A stretch of DNA of 64,000 bases from Candidatus Dormiibacterota bacterium (GTDB lineage Bacteria > Chloroflexota > Dormibacteria > Dormibacterales > Dormibacteraceae): assembly GCA_024280995.1 (NCBI GenBank), contig JAMXLM010000037.1, positions 1 through 64,000 of the forward strand. The letters run 5' to 3'. Both the position numbers and the translations under genes were made by a program. Shown here one piece after another: positions 39,883 to 48,011 of this stretch; the first letter of the stretch is position 1, and each line of letters starts with the position of its first letter. The notes beneath the pieces are model-generated. The model was given only the letters and a program-made list of their open reading frames with translations, was not told the origin of the DNA and searched no databases.

Positions 39883-40378
39883 CGCTCTCACCTCTCAGCA
39901 ATTTCAGTCCGCGATGGACGTTCGCCTTGACCGTGCCCACGGGTTGCCCGAGGACCTCGGCGACCTCCGCGTACGAGAGCTCCTGCACGTGGCGCAGAAC
40001 GACCGGCTCCCGATATCGCGCGGGCAGTCCCGCCACGCGGGCAGCCAGCGCGTCGACCTCCGCACGGCGCAGCGCGTCGTCCTCCGGGCCCGATGTCGTC
40101 GACGGCTCGCTGCCGTTCAGCTCGACGAGCCGCGGTCGCACCCCGCGCACCCGGTTGCGCACGACGTTGACCGCGATCCGGTGCAGCCACGCCCGCTGCT
40201 TGAGCTCGCGCACGCGCTCAGGCGTGTAGCCGGCGAGCGCCCGGTAGGCGCGAAGGAACGTGTCCTGAGCCACGTCTTCGGCGTCATGCCGGTTGCCGGT
40301 CAGCGCCAGGCCCAGGGCATAGATCCGGTCCTGGTGGTCGCGGACCAGGCGCTCGAAGACACGCTCCGTACCTTCCAT
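39863..40378 (-). CDS. ECF sigma factor
   Basis: A 171-residue sigma-70 family factor: region 2 FERLVRDHQDRIYALGLALTGNRHDAEDVAQDTFLRAYRAL, and region 4 ALAARVAGLPARYREPVVLRHVQELSYAEVAEVLGQPVGTVKANVHRGLKLLR. ATG at 40378 with AGGAGG close before it, so the ORF-track start is too early. It is co-translated with the Ada-like gene and may drive a DNA-damage response. Divergent from a second ECF gene 89 bases away; no anti-sigma gene follows. Confidence 0.92.
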   Translation of the reverse strand: MEGTERVFERLVRDHQDRIYALGLALTGNRHDAEDVAQDTFLRAYRALAGYTPERVRELKQRAWLHRIAVNVVRNRVRGVRPRLVELNGSEPSTTSGPEDDALRRAEVDALAARVAGLPARYREPVVLRHVQELSYAEVAEVLGQPVGTVKANVHRGLKLLRGESDGHGDD

Positions 40379-40467
40379 CGCCCTCCTAAACCCATGTGAC
40401 GCCCGCCCGGTTGCAGATGAACCGAGGGGAACCATGATGCCGCCCCAGGTGTAGATGATGCGTTCCG

Positions 40468-41031
40468 ATGGAGGGCCGGCCAGCGGACGAACAAGACCTG
40501 ATCGCACGCGCCCAGCGCGGCGACGCAGGTGCCTACGAGGAGATCGTGAACCGCTACCAGGAGATCGCCTTTCGAACGGCGTACGTGATAACGGGCTCGG
40601 CGGCCGACGCCGAGGACGCGGCCCAGGAGGCGTTCCTCAAGGCCCACCGCGCGATCAAGCGGTTTCGGACCGGCGCCCAGATCCGTCCCTGGCTCCTGCG
40701 CATCGTCTCGAACGAGGCACGCAACCGGCGCCGGTCCGCCGGCCGCCGCCAGCGGCTCGAGCTTCGTCTCAGCGAGGACCTTCGCCCGGGAGATGCGGCC
40801 CCATCTCCCGAGGCGGCGGCCGTCGCGGCGGATGAGCGCCGGCGGCTGCTGGCGCTCATCAACGAAATGGCCGACGACGACCGGCTTGTGATCGCGAGCC
40901 GGTTCTTTCTGGAGCTCAGCGGCGAGGAGACCGCGGCCGCCCTGGGGATCCGCGAGGGCACCGTCAAATCGCGCCTTTCGCGGGCGCTCGCGCGCCTGAA
41001 GGCGAAGTTCGAGGTGGCGGCCAATGCCTGA
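40468..41031 (+). CDS. ECF sigma factor
   Basis: A 187-residue sigma-70 family factor: LIARAQRGDAGAYEEIVNRYQEIAFRTAYVITGSAADAEDAAQEAFLKAHRAI (region 2) and ALINEMADDDRLVIASRFFLELSGEETAAALGIREGTVKSRLSRALARLKAKF (region 4). GGAACC with GTAGAT 17 bases later (40428-40456) could be its own ECF-type promoter. First of three overlapping genes with the putative anti-sigma factor and a lipoprotein. Confidence 0.92.
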   Translation: MEGRPADEQDLIARAQRGDAGAYEEIVNRYQEIAFRTAYVITGSAADAEDAAQEAFLKAHRAIKRFRTGAQIRPWLLRIVSNEARNRRRSAGRRQRLELRLSEDLRPGDAAPSPEAAAVAADERRRLLALINEMADDDRLVIASRFFLELSGEETAAALGIREGTVKSRLSRALARLKAKFEVAANA

Positions 41032-41782
41032 GCTCGAAGAGCGGCTGACGGCCCTCGCCCGGGACATCTCATGGCCAGAAACTCCGCCGCTCCTCCCCAT
41101 TCATCGGGAGGTGGCAGCGCCAAGCCGCCGGAAGGGCTGGGCGCTCGCCGCCGCGGCGGTCGTGCTGATCGTCGCGACGCTGCTCGCCTACACCCCTACG
41201 CGCGAAGCCATCGCCGGCTGGCTGAACCTGCACACGATCATCCATCGGGTCGAGAACCTGCCGCCGACCTCGCCGCGACCATCGGGCCCGGTCGGAGCAA
41301 GACTCGACCTCGGCACGCAGACCACGTTCGACGGCGCCGGGCAGCAGGTCGGCTGGACCGTCGTCGTCCCGTCGTCGCTAGGCTCGCCTGACGAGGTTTA
41401 CGTGAAGCTCCCGCCGAGCGGCCCCTCTGGCGGTGAAGTCAGCCTCGTCTACACCAGGCGCAGCGACATCAGTCCGGCCGGGACCACCGGCGTCTCGGTG
41501 CTCGTCAGCGAGGCGCGGGGGGCCGTGTCGGAACCGTTCTTCTTCAAGGTGCTCGGCCCAGACGCGACGATCGAGCAGATCACCGTCGACGGCCATCCCG
41601 CCTACTGGATCTCGGGCCGGCCGCATGACTTCGCGTTCACCGACGACCAGGGCAACCCCTACTTCGAAACCATGCGGCTCGCCACCAACACTCTCGTCTT
41701 CGACGACGGCGGCACGCTCGTCCGGATCGAGGGCGACATGACACAGGCGCAAGCGATTGAGATAGCGAGGTCGATGAGATGA
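41024..41782 (+). CDS. Putative anti-sigma factor / DUF4367-type membrane protein
   Basis: A 252-residue protein overlapping the sigma gene by eight bases. A short cytoplasmic part (ELEERLTALARDISWPETPP...), one helix (GWALAAAAVVLIVATLLAY) and an outer domain with DVYVKLPPSGPSGGEVSLVYTRR-like strands and LRLATNTLVFDDGGTLVRIEGDMTQAQAIEIARSM at the end, as in DUF4367 domains of anti-sigma proteins. The cytoplasmic part is shorter than a usual zinc anti-sigma domain, so control of the sigma factor is inference from the context. Confidence 0.7.
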   Translation: MPELEERLTALARDISWPETPPLLPIHREVAAPSRRKGWALAAAAVVLIVATLLAYTPTREAIAGWLNLHTIIHRVENLPPTSPRPSGPVGARLDLGTQTTFDGAGQQVGWTVVVPSSLGSPDEVYVKLPPSGPSGGEVSLVYTRRSDISPAGTTGVSVLVSEARGAVSEPFFFKVLGPDATIEQITVDGHPAYWISGRPHDFAFTDDQGNPYFETMRLATNTLVFDDGGTLVRIEGDMTQAQAIEIARSMR

Positions 41783-42972
41783 AGGCATCACAGGCGTTGA
41801 TCTGTCTGGCCGTAGTAGTGGTCGGTTGCGGGGCGAATCCGCAAGCGCCGCATCAAGCAGCCGCGGACAAGCTCTATGAGGCCGTGCCAGGCCCCAGACA
41901 GCCGATGCTCGCGGTCATCGACTCGGAGTCGCACGCTCGGGACCGCGAGCTGACGCTTGGCACGCCTTCGGCCGACTGGAAGCATGTCTATACGATCGTC
42001 GCGACCTCACTCCTCGACACCAACTCCGTGACGGGTGACCTCGTCAACACGCTTCAGCTCCACGGCATCTATCACCTGCCCGCCGCGAGCGCGAACGGCA
42101 TACCGGGCGGCAGTTCGCCGGATGGACGATGGCTCGTCGTCGAGAACTTCGACGGCCCCACGACCCACATGCTGGTGATCGACACCGGCACCCTGACGAT
42201 CCGGCAACAGGTCGCTCTCGACGGACAGTTCGAGTTCGACGCCGTCGACAACCAGGCGGCAGACCTCTACCTGATTCAGAGGTTGAACGGCCACGACTAC
42301 TACGTCCGGCTATATGACCTGACGGCAGGCTCGCTGACGCCGAACATCGTCGCCGACAAGAGCGACGGCGGCCAGGCGATGACCGGGCTTCGTCTTGCCG
42401 GCATGCCTTCGGCCGACGGCCAATGGCTGTTCAGCATCTACGTCCGCGCGCACCAGTCGCCGTTCATCCACGCGCTCAGCCTTGGCGGGCCGTTCGCGTT
42501 GTGCCTGGATCTCCCGGGCGATGGTTACCTCGACGACCCTGCCGAGATGCAGTGGTCGCTTGCGATGAGCCGCGACCGCAGCCGGATGTACGCCGTGAAC
42601 ACCGCGACCGGCGTCGTTGCCCTCATGACAAGCGACGCAAATGGGCCCTCGATCGTCCGCACCGCCCGCTTCACCGGGACAGGCACCACGCAACCGCGCA
42701 TGAGAGGAGCCGTCGTCACCGGCAGCACGCTCGTCGCAGGCGGCCCATCCGGCCTCACCTGGATCGACACGTCGAGCCTGCAGGTCGTTGCCCGGTCAAT
42801 CCCGGAGTGGAGCATCGCCGGCGTGGGCCTGAGCCCAGACGGGCGGCACCTCTACGCCGTCAGCGAAGAGGGTCGGGTCGCCGTGATTGGTATCGACTCG
42901 CGCGGGGTCGAGGCGATGTTCGACCCGCTGGCAGGGAGCCCGATGGCTCTCATGCGGGTGGCTGCCGCTTAG
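41779..42972 (+). CDS. Lipoprotein with YncE-like beta-propeller
   Basis: A 397-residue predicted lipoprotein: signal MKASQALICLAVVVVGCGA (Cys17), then propeller blades marked by GTPSADWKHVYTIVAT, GGSSPDGRWLVVENFDGP, AGMPSADGQWLFSIYV, AMSRDRSRMYAVNTATGVVALM and GLSPDGRHLYAVSEEGRVAVI. ATG overlaps the stop of the anti-sigma gene by four bases. Third member of the sigma operon and perhaps the extracytoplasmic sensor. Confidence 0.8.
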   Translation: MKASQALICLAVVVVGCGANPQAPHQAAADKLYEAVPGPRQPMLAVIDSESHARDRELTLGTPSADWKHVYTIVATSLLDTNSVTGDLVNTLQLHGIYHLPAASANGIPGGSSPDGRWLVVENFDGPTTHMLVIDTGTLTIRQQVALDGQFEFDAVDNQAADLYLIQRLNGHDYYVRLYDLTAGSLTPNIVADKSDGGQAMTGLRLAGMPSADGQWLFSIYVRAHQSPFIHALSLGGPFALCLDLPGDGYLDDPAEMQWSLAMSRDRSRMYAVNTATGVVALMTSDANGPSIVRTARFTGTGTTQPRMRGAVVTGSTLVAGGPSGLTWIDTSSLQVVARSIPEWSIAGVGLSPDGRHLYAVSEEGRVAVIGIDSRGVEAMFDPLAGSPMALMRVAAA

Positions 42973-43129
42973 ACGATTCCTCTTCGAAGCCGCGACAGCG
43001 GATGACGGGGAGCCTCGGATAGCGCGGGAACGACGGGTCCGTCCGAGACAGCTCGCACATCCAGAACGACGTCCGCGCACCCTTCACGGTGCGGGAGTGC
43101 TTGCACGTCGCGCAGAGCCCGACTTCCAC
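42950..43129 (-). CDS. Small four-Cys protein
   Basis: Too short for the ORF track. The minus strand codes for a 59-residue protein beginning VEVGLCATCKHSRTVKG, with SFWMCELSRTDPSFPRYPRLP and VIRCRGFEEE after it. CATC plus two later Cys form a likely zinc site, and the 'CxxC-H-S-R ... C-x-x-S-x-x-D-P-x-x-P-x-Y-P-x-L-P-V-x-x-C' pattern is one I know from short unnamed proteins in soil bacteria. GTG start without a strong ribosome site; its end overlaps the convergent lipoprotein gene by 23 bases. Confidence 0.6.
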   Translation of the reverse strand: MEVGLCATCKHSRTVKGARTSFWMCELSRTDPSFPRYPRLPVIRCRGFEEESSKRQPPA

Positions 43130-43211
43130 TAATCCAAATCATGTAACCCCGAGTCCGCCTCCGTCGAAGCTTCACCCATGTGATCGTCATTACCAGCAGT
43201 ACGTTGCCCGG

Positions 43212-43235
43212 GCGCTGTCAGATCACCGACAGCGC
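43212..43235. terminator. Hairpin downstream of the exonuclease gene
   Basis: Perfect eight-base stem GCGCTGTC / GACAGCGC with an eight-base loop, five bases after the minus-strand stop; no U tract. Confidence 0.4.
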
Positions 43236-43239
43236 GGGG

Positions 43240-44109
43240 TCAGCTCTTTGTAAGCGGCGGGAGGCTGTTGAGCGCCGTGACCAGGCGGTCGAGGTTGTTG
43301 CCGATGCCGTACCGCCTCGCCATCTCGGCGACGACCTCGGGCTCCGCCGGGTAGCGGGCGCGACGGCCTCTGGGGACCTTGATCTTCAGGTCGCGCACGG
43401 GCGGCACGACTTTCAGCGCCCTGCGCAGATAGTCCGCCTGCTCCGGGTTGCGGAACACGCCGGCCTCCAGCATCTTGTCGATGGAGCCGTAGCGCTTCAC
43501 CATCTGCGCCGCCGTCTTGTCGCCGATGCCGGGGATGCCAGGCAGACCGTCCGACGGGTCGCCGCGCAGGATCGCATAGTCCGAGTAGGCGGTGCCCGGG
43601 ATTGCGTAGCGGCGGGTGACCTCCGCCTCGTCGACCTCGGCGGGGCCGCCTTTCTGCGGGTAAAGCACGATGACATCTCGTCCCCGCACCTGGCTGAACA
43701 GGTCGCGGTCGCCGCTCGCGATCTCGATCGGCGTCTTCACCTTCGCCGCGATCGACGCGACGATGTCCTCCGCCTCGTAGCCTTCCAACCCCACCACGTC
43801 AACGCCGATCGCGGTGAGCGCGGCCAGGATGATCGGGACCTGCGGGATGAGGGCTGGAGGTATCGGCTCGGCGGTCCGGTGCTCCTTGTACTCGGGGATG
43901 AGCTCGACCCGCCAGTCAGGCCGCCAATCCTCGTCGGTCGTGAACGCCAGGTGGCGCGGCTTGCGGTCATTGACGTAGCGGGCGAGCGTGTCGAGCGTGC
44001 CTCGCACCGCGTTGACCAGCACGCCGCCCGGCCCGCGCATCGTCTGCGGGATCGCGTAAAAGGCGCGGAAGAACATGCTCGAGCCGTCCACCAGCAGCCA
44101 CTCCGGCAA
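43240..44109 (-). CDS. 5'-3' exonuclease (PolA N-terminal type)
   Basis: A 289-residue stand-alone flap nuclease. LLVDGSSMFFRAFYAIP opens the domain; GLEGYEAEDIVASIAAKV and IASGDRDLFSQV hold the metal-binding acids; DYAILRGDPSDGLPGIPGIGDKTAAQMV is the helix-hairpin-helix region. It cuts RNA primers or flaps at the 5' end. I choose TTG 44109 because no standard start lies between it and far-upstream codons that overlap the divergent lipoprotein. The C-terminal RRARYPAEPEVVAEMARRYG is common to this group. Confidence 0.9.
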   Translation of the reverse strand: MPEWLLVDGSSMFFRAFYAIPQTMRGPGGVLVNAVRGTLDTLARYVNDRKPRHLAFTTDEDWRPDWRVELIPEYKEHRTAEPIPPALIPQVPIILAALTAIGVDVVGLEGYEAEDIVASIAAKVKTPIEIASGDRDLFSQVRGRDVIVLYPQKGGPAEVDEAEVTRRYAIPGTAYSDYAILRGDPSDGLPGIPGIGDKTAAQMVKRYGSIDKMLEAGVFRNPEQADYLRRALKVVPPVRDLKIKVPRGRRARYPAEPEVVAEMARRYGIGNNLDRLVTALNSLPPLTKS

Positions 44110-44148
44110 AGCCGAAACATCGTAACGAGGGCCTAAGATCGCGGCGTT

Positions 44149-45225
44149 TTGCGCATTGCCGGCGCGACCCTGGTCCTTGTCGCGTCGCTCGCTGCCTGCA
44201 CGATCGTCCCATCGCCCGCGCCAAGTCCCTCGCCGTCCTCGCCGACCCAGGCCGGCGACCTTCGCACCCAGCTCGACCTGCTCCTGACCGAGCACGTGAT
44301 GATCGTCGCCAAGGAGTCTGCCGCGGCGGTCAACGGCTCCGGCGAATATCCCGCGTACGCGGCGCTGCTCGCGACCAACGAGGAGGCGCTGACGCGGTTG
44401 GTGCGTGCCGCCGCCGGCAGCACGTCCGCCGCGAACTTCGCGCAGGCGTGGCGAGCTTTGAACTCGGACCTGGTCGAGTACGCGATCCGGATCGCCACCC
44501 ACGATGGAGCCGGCGCCGACGCGGCTACGGCGCGTCTCACCGCGACCACGATGCCCAAGCTTGCCGACCAACTGGCAGAGATCACCCTCAGCCAAACACA
44601 ACCGTTGCTGACGCTTGTGACCAGCGAGGTGACCGCGCTGCGCGACACGATCGATGGCGCGGCCAACCACCAGTACGCGGCGATGTACGTCAGCCTGGCG
44701 AGCTCGGTCTCTGGAGCGATGGCGCTCGGCGACGTCGTCGCGAGCAAGGTCGTGGCCAGGTTCCCGGACAAGTTCCCAGGCGACGACACCGCGCCGGCGG
44801 TCGCGCGTCGTGCCCGCCTCAACGTCCTGACCCAGCAGCGGGCTTACCTGGTGACGATGGCCACCGACGCGCTGATCAACGGGCGGGGCGACGAGGAGAC
44901 GCAGGCGCTGAGCGCGCTGTCGGCGAACCTCAACGTCATGGTCGCGGAGCTCGCCAGCGGGCGCTCAAAGCAGGCGTGGTCCGACGAGCTGTCGACGATC
45001 CGGCGCTACGCGAGCTCCGGCGATGTCACAGCGAAGAACACATTGACGGAGAACTTCGTGTCTCAGCTCGCTTCGGCGACGAGCGTCTCGCCGGGCATCG
45101 TCTCCAACCAGGTCAACGCGACTATCAAGGTCATCGACGACCAGCGGGCGAAGAGTCTCGACGACGTCGCGGGCGACGACCGCGCGGCGGCGACTGCGAT
45201 GGCGCCGCTCGCGGACTCGCTCTAG
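44149..45225 (+). CDS. Helical lipoprotein with duplicated domain
   Basis: A 358-residue predicted lipoprotein: signal to LVASLAAC (Cys17), Pro-Ser tether, then two similar all-helical halves. The first has LDLLLTEHVMIVAKESAAAVNGSGEYPAYAALLATNEEALTRLV; the second has LNVLTQQRAYLVTMATDALINGRGDEETQALSALSANLNVMVAELA. Each half looks like a four-helix bundle. The role is unknown. TTG start; divergent from the exonuclease across 39 bases. Confidence 0.7.
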   Translation: MRIAGATLVLVASLAACTIVPSPAPSPSPSSPTQAGDLRTQLDLLLTEHVMIVAKESAAAVNGSGEYPAYAALLATNEEALTRLVRAAAGSTSAANFAQAWRALNSDLVEYAIRIATHDGAGADAATARLTATTMPKLADQLAEITLSQTQPLLTLVTSEVTALRDTIDGAANHQYAAMYVSLASSVSGAMALGDVVASKVVARFPDKFPGDDTAPAVARRARLNVLTQQRAYLVTMATDALINGRGDEETQALSALSANLNVMVAELASGRSKQAWSDELSTIRRYASSGDVTAKNTLTENFVSQLASATSVSPGIVSNQVNATIKVIDDQRAKSLDDVAGDDRAAATAMAPLADSL

Positions 45226-46494
45226 TCAGGCGTCGAGCGCGTCGGCGATGATCTCCAGGCCGGTCGCGGCCTCCTCGGGGTCGAGGACCAGCGGCGGGCT
45301 GATCCGCACGGCGCGCGAGCCGGCGGTGAGTAGCAGCAGTCCGCGTTCGAACGCGGACTGAACGAGCTTCGCAGCGAGCTCGGGCGTCTTCAGCTCGAGG
45401 GCGAGCATGAGGCCGATCCCACGCACATCGGTCACGTCCTTGTGGCTCGCGGCGATCTCGCGCAGGCCGTCCTGCATCTGCGCGCCGACCTTCGCGGCGT
45501 TCTCCATGAGCCCGTCCTCGAGGAGGTCGAGCGTCGCAAGACCGGCTGCGCACGCGACCGGGTTGCCGCCGAACGTGCTGCCGTGCGATCCCGGCGGCCA
45601 GCTCATCTGCTCGGCGCGCGCGATGAAAGCGCCGAGCGGGAGGCCGGAGGCGATCCCCTTCGCCAGGCAGACGATATCCGGCTCTACGCCCCAGTGCTCG
45701 ACGGCGAGGAGGTGACCCGTGCGCCCCATGCCCGACTGCACCTCGTCGGCGACGAGCAGGATGCCGTGCTTCTTCGTCAGCTCGCGGAGTCTGGGCAGGA
45801 AATCGTCGGGCGGCACGAGGTATCCGCCCTCGCCCTGGATCGGCTCGACGAAAACCGCGGCAACGCTTTCCGGCGGCGCAACCGTATTGAAGAGCTCCTC
45901 GATCCGGTCGAGCGACTGGTCGGTGGTGATGTTGCGCGACGCGGTCGGGTAGGGCGCGTGGAACACCTGGGACAGGAGTGGGGCGAAGCGGCGGCGCTGG
46001 CTCGCCTTGGACGCGGTCAGCGAAAGCGCGCCGAAAGTGCGTCCGTGGAACGCGCCGATGAAGGCGATGTAACTCGGCCGGTTGGTCGTGTATCGCGCGA
46101 GCTTCATCGCGCCCTCGATGGCTTCGGCCCCCGAGTTGGTGAAGAAGACGCGCGCGGGAGTGCCGGGCAGGATCTTGCTCTCGAGCCGCTCGGCAAGCTC
46201 GATCTCGGGGCGGTAGTAGAAGTCGGTGCCGGACATGTGGATGAAGCGCTCGGCCTGGTCCTTGATGGCCTCGACGACTTTCGGGTGCGAGTGCCCCGTC
46301 GTGACGACGGCGATGCCGGCGGTGAAGTCGAGGAAGCGGTTGCCGTCGACGTCGGTCACCCAGCAGCCGCGCCCGTGATCCATGACGAACGGATAGGAGC
46401 GGGTGAAGCTCGGGGACATCGACTTGGCGTCGCGGGCGATGAGCTCCGCGGCCTTCGGCCCGGGGAGCGGGGTCTTGATCTCGGGCTTGGTCAC
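45226..46494 (-). CDS. Class III aminotransferase (4-aminobutyrate type)
   Basis: A 422-residue PLP enzyme: YPFVMDHGRGCWVTDVDGNRFLDFTAGIAV, FFTNSGAEAIEGAMKLAR, HGRTFGALSLTASK, LLVADEVQSGMGRTG and the Schiff-base Lys in IVCLAKGIASGLPLGAF. This set fits 4-aminobutyrate/acetylornithine-type aminotransferases; the length and the 'YRPEIELAERL' region favour the GABA group. GTG at 46494; the ORF-track start would overlap the divergent GNAT gene. Converges with the lipoprotein gene, end to end. Confidence 0.88.
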   Translation of the reverse strand: MTKPEIKTPLPGPKAAELIARDAKSMSPSFTRSYPFVMDHGRGCWVTDVDGNRFLDFTAGIAVVTTGHSHPKVVEAIKDQAERFIHMSGTDFYYRPEIELAERLESKILPGTPARVFFTNSGAEAIEGAMKLARYTTNRPSYIAFIGAFHGRTFGALSLTASKASQRRRFAPLLSQVFHAPYPTASRNITTDQSLDRIEELFNTVAPPESVAAVFVEPIQGEGGYLVPPDDFLPRLRELTKKHGILLVADEVQSGMGRTGHLLAVEHWGVEPDIVCLAKGIASGLPLGAFIARAEQMSWPPGSHGSTFGGNPVACAAGLATLDLLEDGLMENAAKVGAQMQDGLREIAASHKDVTDVRGIGLMLALELKTPELAAKLVQSAFERGLLLLTAGSRAVRISPPLVLDPEEAATGLEIIADALDA

Positions 46495-46508
46495 GGGCGG
46501 GAAGCATA

Positions 46509-47030
46509 ATGGTCGCGATGGCACGGACCAAAGCAAAACCACGCAACCCGGTGCGCTCGGCGACTCCGGAAGACCTGCGGCCGATCATGGGCATCTACAA
46601 CTGGGCGGTCAACCAGACCTTCGCCACCATCGACTCCGAACCGCTTGACGCCGAGGAGGCGCAGGAGTGGTGGGAGATGCACGGCCGGCGCTCCAAGCTG
46701 CTCGTGGCCACGGACGACACAGGAGTGATCGGGTGGGCGCGCCTCCTGCCGTGGAAGCAGCGGGGGTTCGACGTCGCCGAGTGCCTGGTCTACGTCGACC
46801 CGGTGCACCACGGCCAGGGCATCGGGGCGGCGCTGCTCACCGAGCTGACTCGCGAGGCGCGGGGCCTGGGCTACCTGACCGTGGTGGCCAGCGTGGCCAA
46901 GGACAACCGGGCCGGGCTGGCGCTGTTCACCAGGCAGGGTTTCGAGGTCGTGGGGACCATCCGCAACGCTGCACACAAGTTCGACCGGTGGATGGACATC
47001 ACGCTGGTACAGAAAGAGCTGGAGTCGTAA
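46509..47030 (+). CDS. GNAT family N-acetyltransferase
   Basis: A 173-residue acetyltransferase: VRSATPEDLRPIMGIYNWAV, ECLVYVDPVHHGQGIGAALLTELTREARGLGY (acetyl-CoA loop) and NRAGLALFTRQGFEVVGTIRNAAHKFDRWMDITLVQKEL. The C-terminal part is that of phosphinothricin acetyltransferase-like (Pat/MnaT) enzymes that acetylate amino groups of amino-acid-like compounds. ATG at 46518 is another start. Its end overlaps the convergent DUF559 gene by 32 bases. Confidence 0.86.
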   Translation: MVAMARTKAKPRNPVRSATPEDLRPIMGIYNWAVNQTFATIDSEPLDAEEAQEWWEMHGRRSKLLVATDDTGVIGWARLLPWKQRGFDVAECLVYVDPVHHGQGIGAALLTELTREARGLGYLTVVASVAKDNRAGLALFTRQGFEVVGTIRNAAHKFDRWMDITLVQKELES

Positions 47031-47856
47031 GGGCCCCTCGCACCTGAGCGGCGACGACCCCGGGCCTCTGGTACACGTCTGCCGACGTGAACCGCAGCAA
47101 CCGGAAACCGGCACTCATGAGCAAGTTCTGCCGGCGGTCGTCGCTCACCAATCGCTCCCGATGGTTTCCGCCGTCGAATTCGATTACGAGCCTGGCCGCC
47201 CGATATAGGAGGTCGACCCGTGCGATGAAACGCCCACTGGAATCGTGGAGGTCTGCCTGAACCTCGGGCGCCGGAAGGCGCCCCGCGATCAACAGCCACC
47301 GCAAGCGTGTTTCCATCGGCGACTCCGCAGGGGCCGCCAAATGTGCGAGGCGCCGGAGCCTCGCCGCTCCCGGGCGCCTGTTGAAGTTCAGGTTCAGGTT
47401 CCCGCGCTTTCTCACAGCCATGTCCACCGCGATGAGGGCTTCGATTGCCGGTCGGCGCGCGCAGAGGTCGAGCAGAGTCCGTGCAAGCGTGGTGACATGC
47501 ATCCCGCGCACGGCGCAGATCTCGGAACTGTCGATGTCACATCGCCAGACCGCAACCCCTTGTCGCGATCTCAGTTCGCTCCGGGCTGGTACGGCGACCT
47601 CGACGGGATTCACCGCTTCGAGGTCCAGCCCATGAAGCCATGCGGCGGTCCGTCCCGCAAAAACCGCATCGGCCGGGAGGCTGCGCTTCCACGCCGACAC
47701 CAGCGACATCGGGTCGGGGGTGAAGCTCGCCAGGCAGTACATGCTTGCTCCAAGGCGTCGAAAACGCCGGCTCTTCAGCGAGCTCTGGGCCAGGCCTGCA
47801 GCGCGCGCTTCGGTCAGAGAGAACGGTTTTCGAGTCAGCTCGACCGGGATACGCAC
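46999..47856 (-). CDS. AbiEi-like winged-helix / DUF559 protein
   Basis: A 285-residue protein. N-terminal winged-helix-like part (KPFSLTEARAAGLAQSSLKSRRFRRLGASMY), a middle typical of the type IV antitoxin AbiEi family (PADAVFAGRTAAWLHGLDL, VTTLARTLLDLCAR), and a C-terminal DUF559 domain, a Vsr-like nuclease fold (ETRLRWLLIAGRLPAPEVQADL, RVDLLYRAARLVIEFDGGNHRE, RLLRFTSADVYQRP) with the acidic Glu/Asp and 'EFDG' site. GTG 47856 chosen; upstream the frame runs into tandem AGCTAC repeats. Two palindromes lie before it. No AbiEii toxin is near. Confidence 0.82.
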   Translation of the reverse strand: MRIPVELTRKPFSLTEARAAGLAQSSLKSRRFRRLGASMYCLASFTPDPMSLVSAWKRSLPADAVFAGRTAAWLHGLDLEAVNPVEVAVPARSELRSRQGVAVWRCDIDSSEICAVRGMHVTTLARTLLDLCARRPAIEALIAVDMAVRKRGNLNLNFNRRPGAARLRRLAHLAAPAESPMETRLRWLLIAGRLPAPEVQADLHDSSGRFIARVDLLYRAARLVIEFDGGNHRERLVSDDRRQNLLMSAGFRLLRFTSADVYQRPGVVAAQVRGALTTPALSVPA

Positions 47857-47920
47857 GCGGAGACGATGCGCCGTCTTGCGCCGGGCGACAACCCTGCCTG
47901 TTAAGGGCAGCGGTACAGCT

Positions 47921-47943
47921 CCAGCTACAGCTACAGCTACAGT
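47921..47943. repeat. Short tandem repeat
   Basis: Three to four AGCTAC units upstream of the DUF559 gene, between it and the twin palindromes. In one frame they would code for Val-Ala repeats, but that part is outside the likely CDS. Confidence 0.6.
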
Positions 47944-47945
47944 CC

Positions 47946-48005
47946 CCGATTCGTCCCAATCGGCGCAATAAGAGCGTCTCCCTTCGCCCGATTGGTACCA
48001 ATCGG
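47946..48005. promoter_or_regulatory. Twin 18-bp palindromic operators
   Basis: CCGATTGGTACCAATCGG (47988-48005) is a perfect 18-base palindrome. CCGATTCGTCCCAATCGG (47946-47963) matches it at 16 of 18 positions. They are 42 bases apart, four helical turns, and lie 90-150 bases before the DUF559/AbiEi-like gene. Autoregulation by that gene's winged helix is the simplest idea. Confidence 0.6.
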
Positions 48006-48011
48006 CTGCTT

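Noticed and set aside
43180-44136. 318-codon plus-strand ORF
   Set aside because: Antisense to the exonuclease gene, which has clear catalytic motifs.
45131-46594. 487-codon minus-strand ORF
   Set aside because: Shadow of the aminotransferase gene; Arg/Pro-rich with no family pattern.
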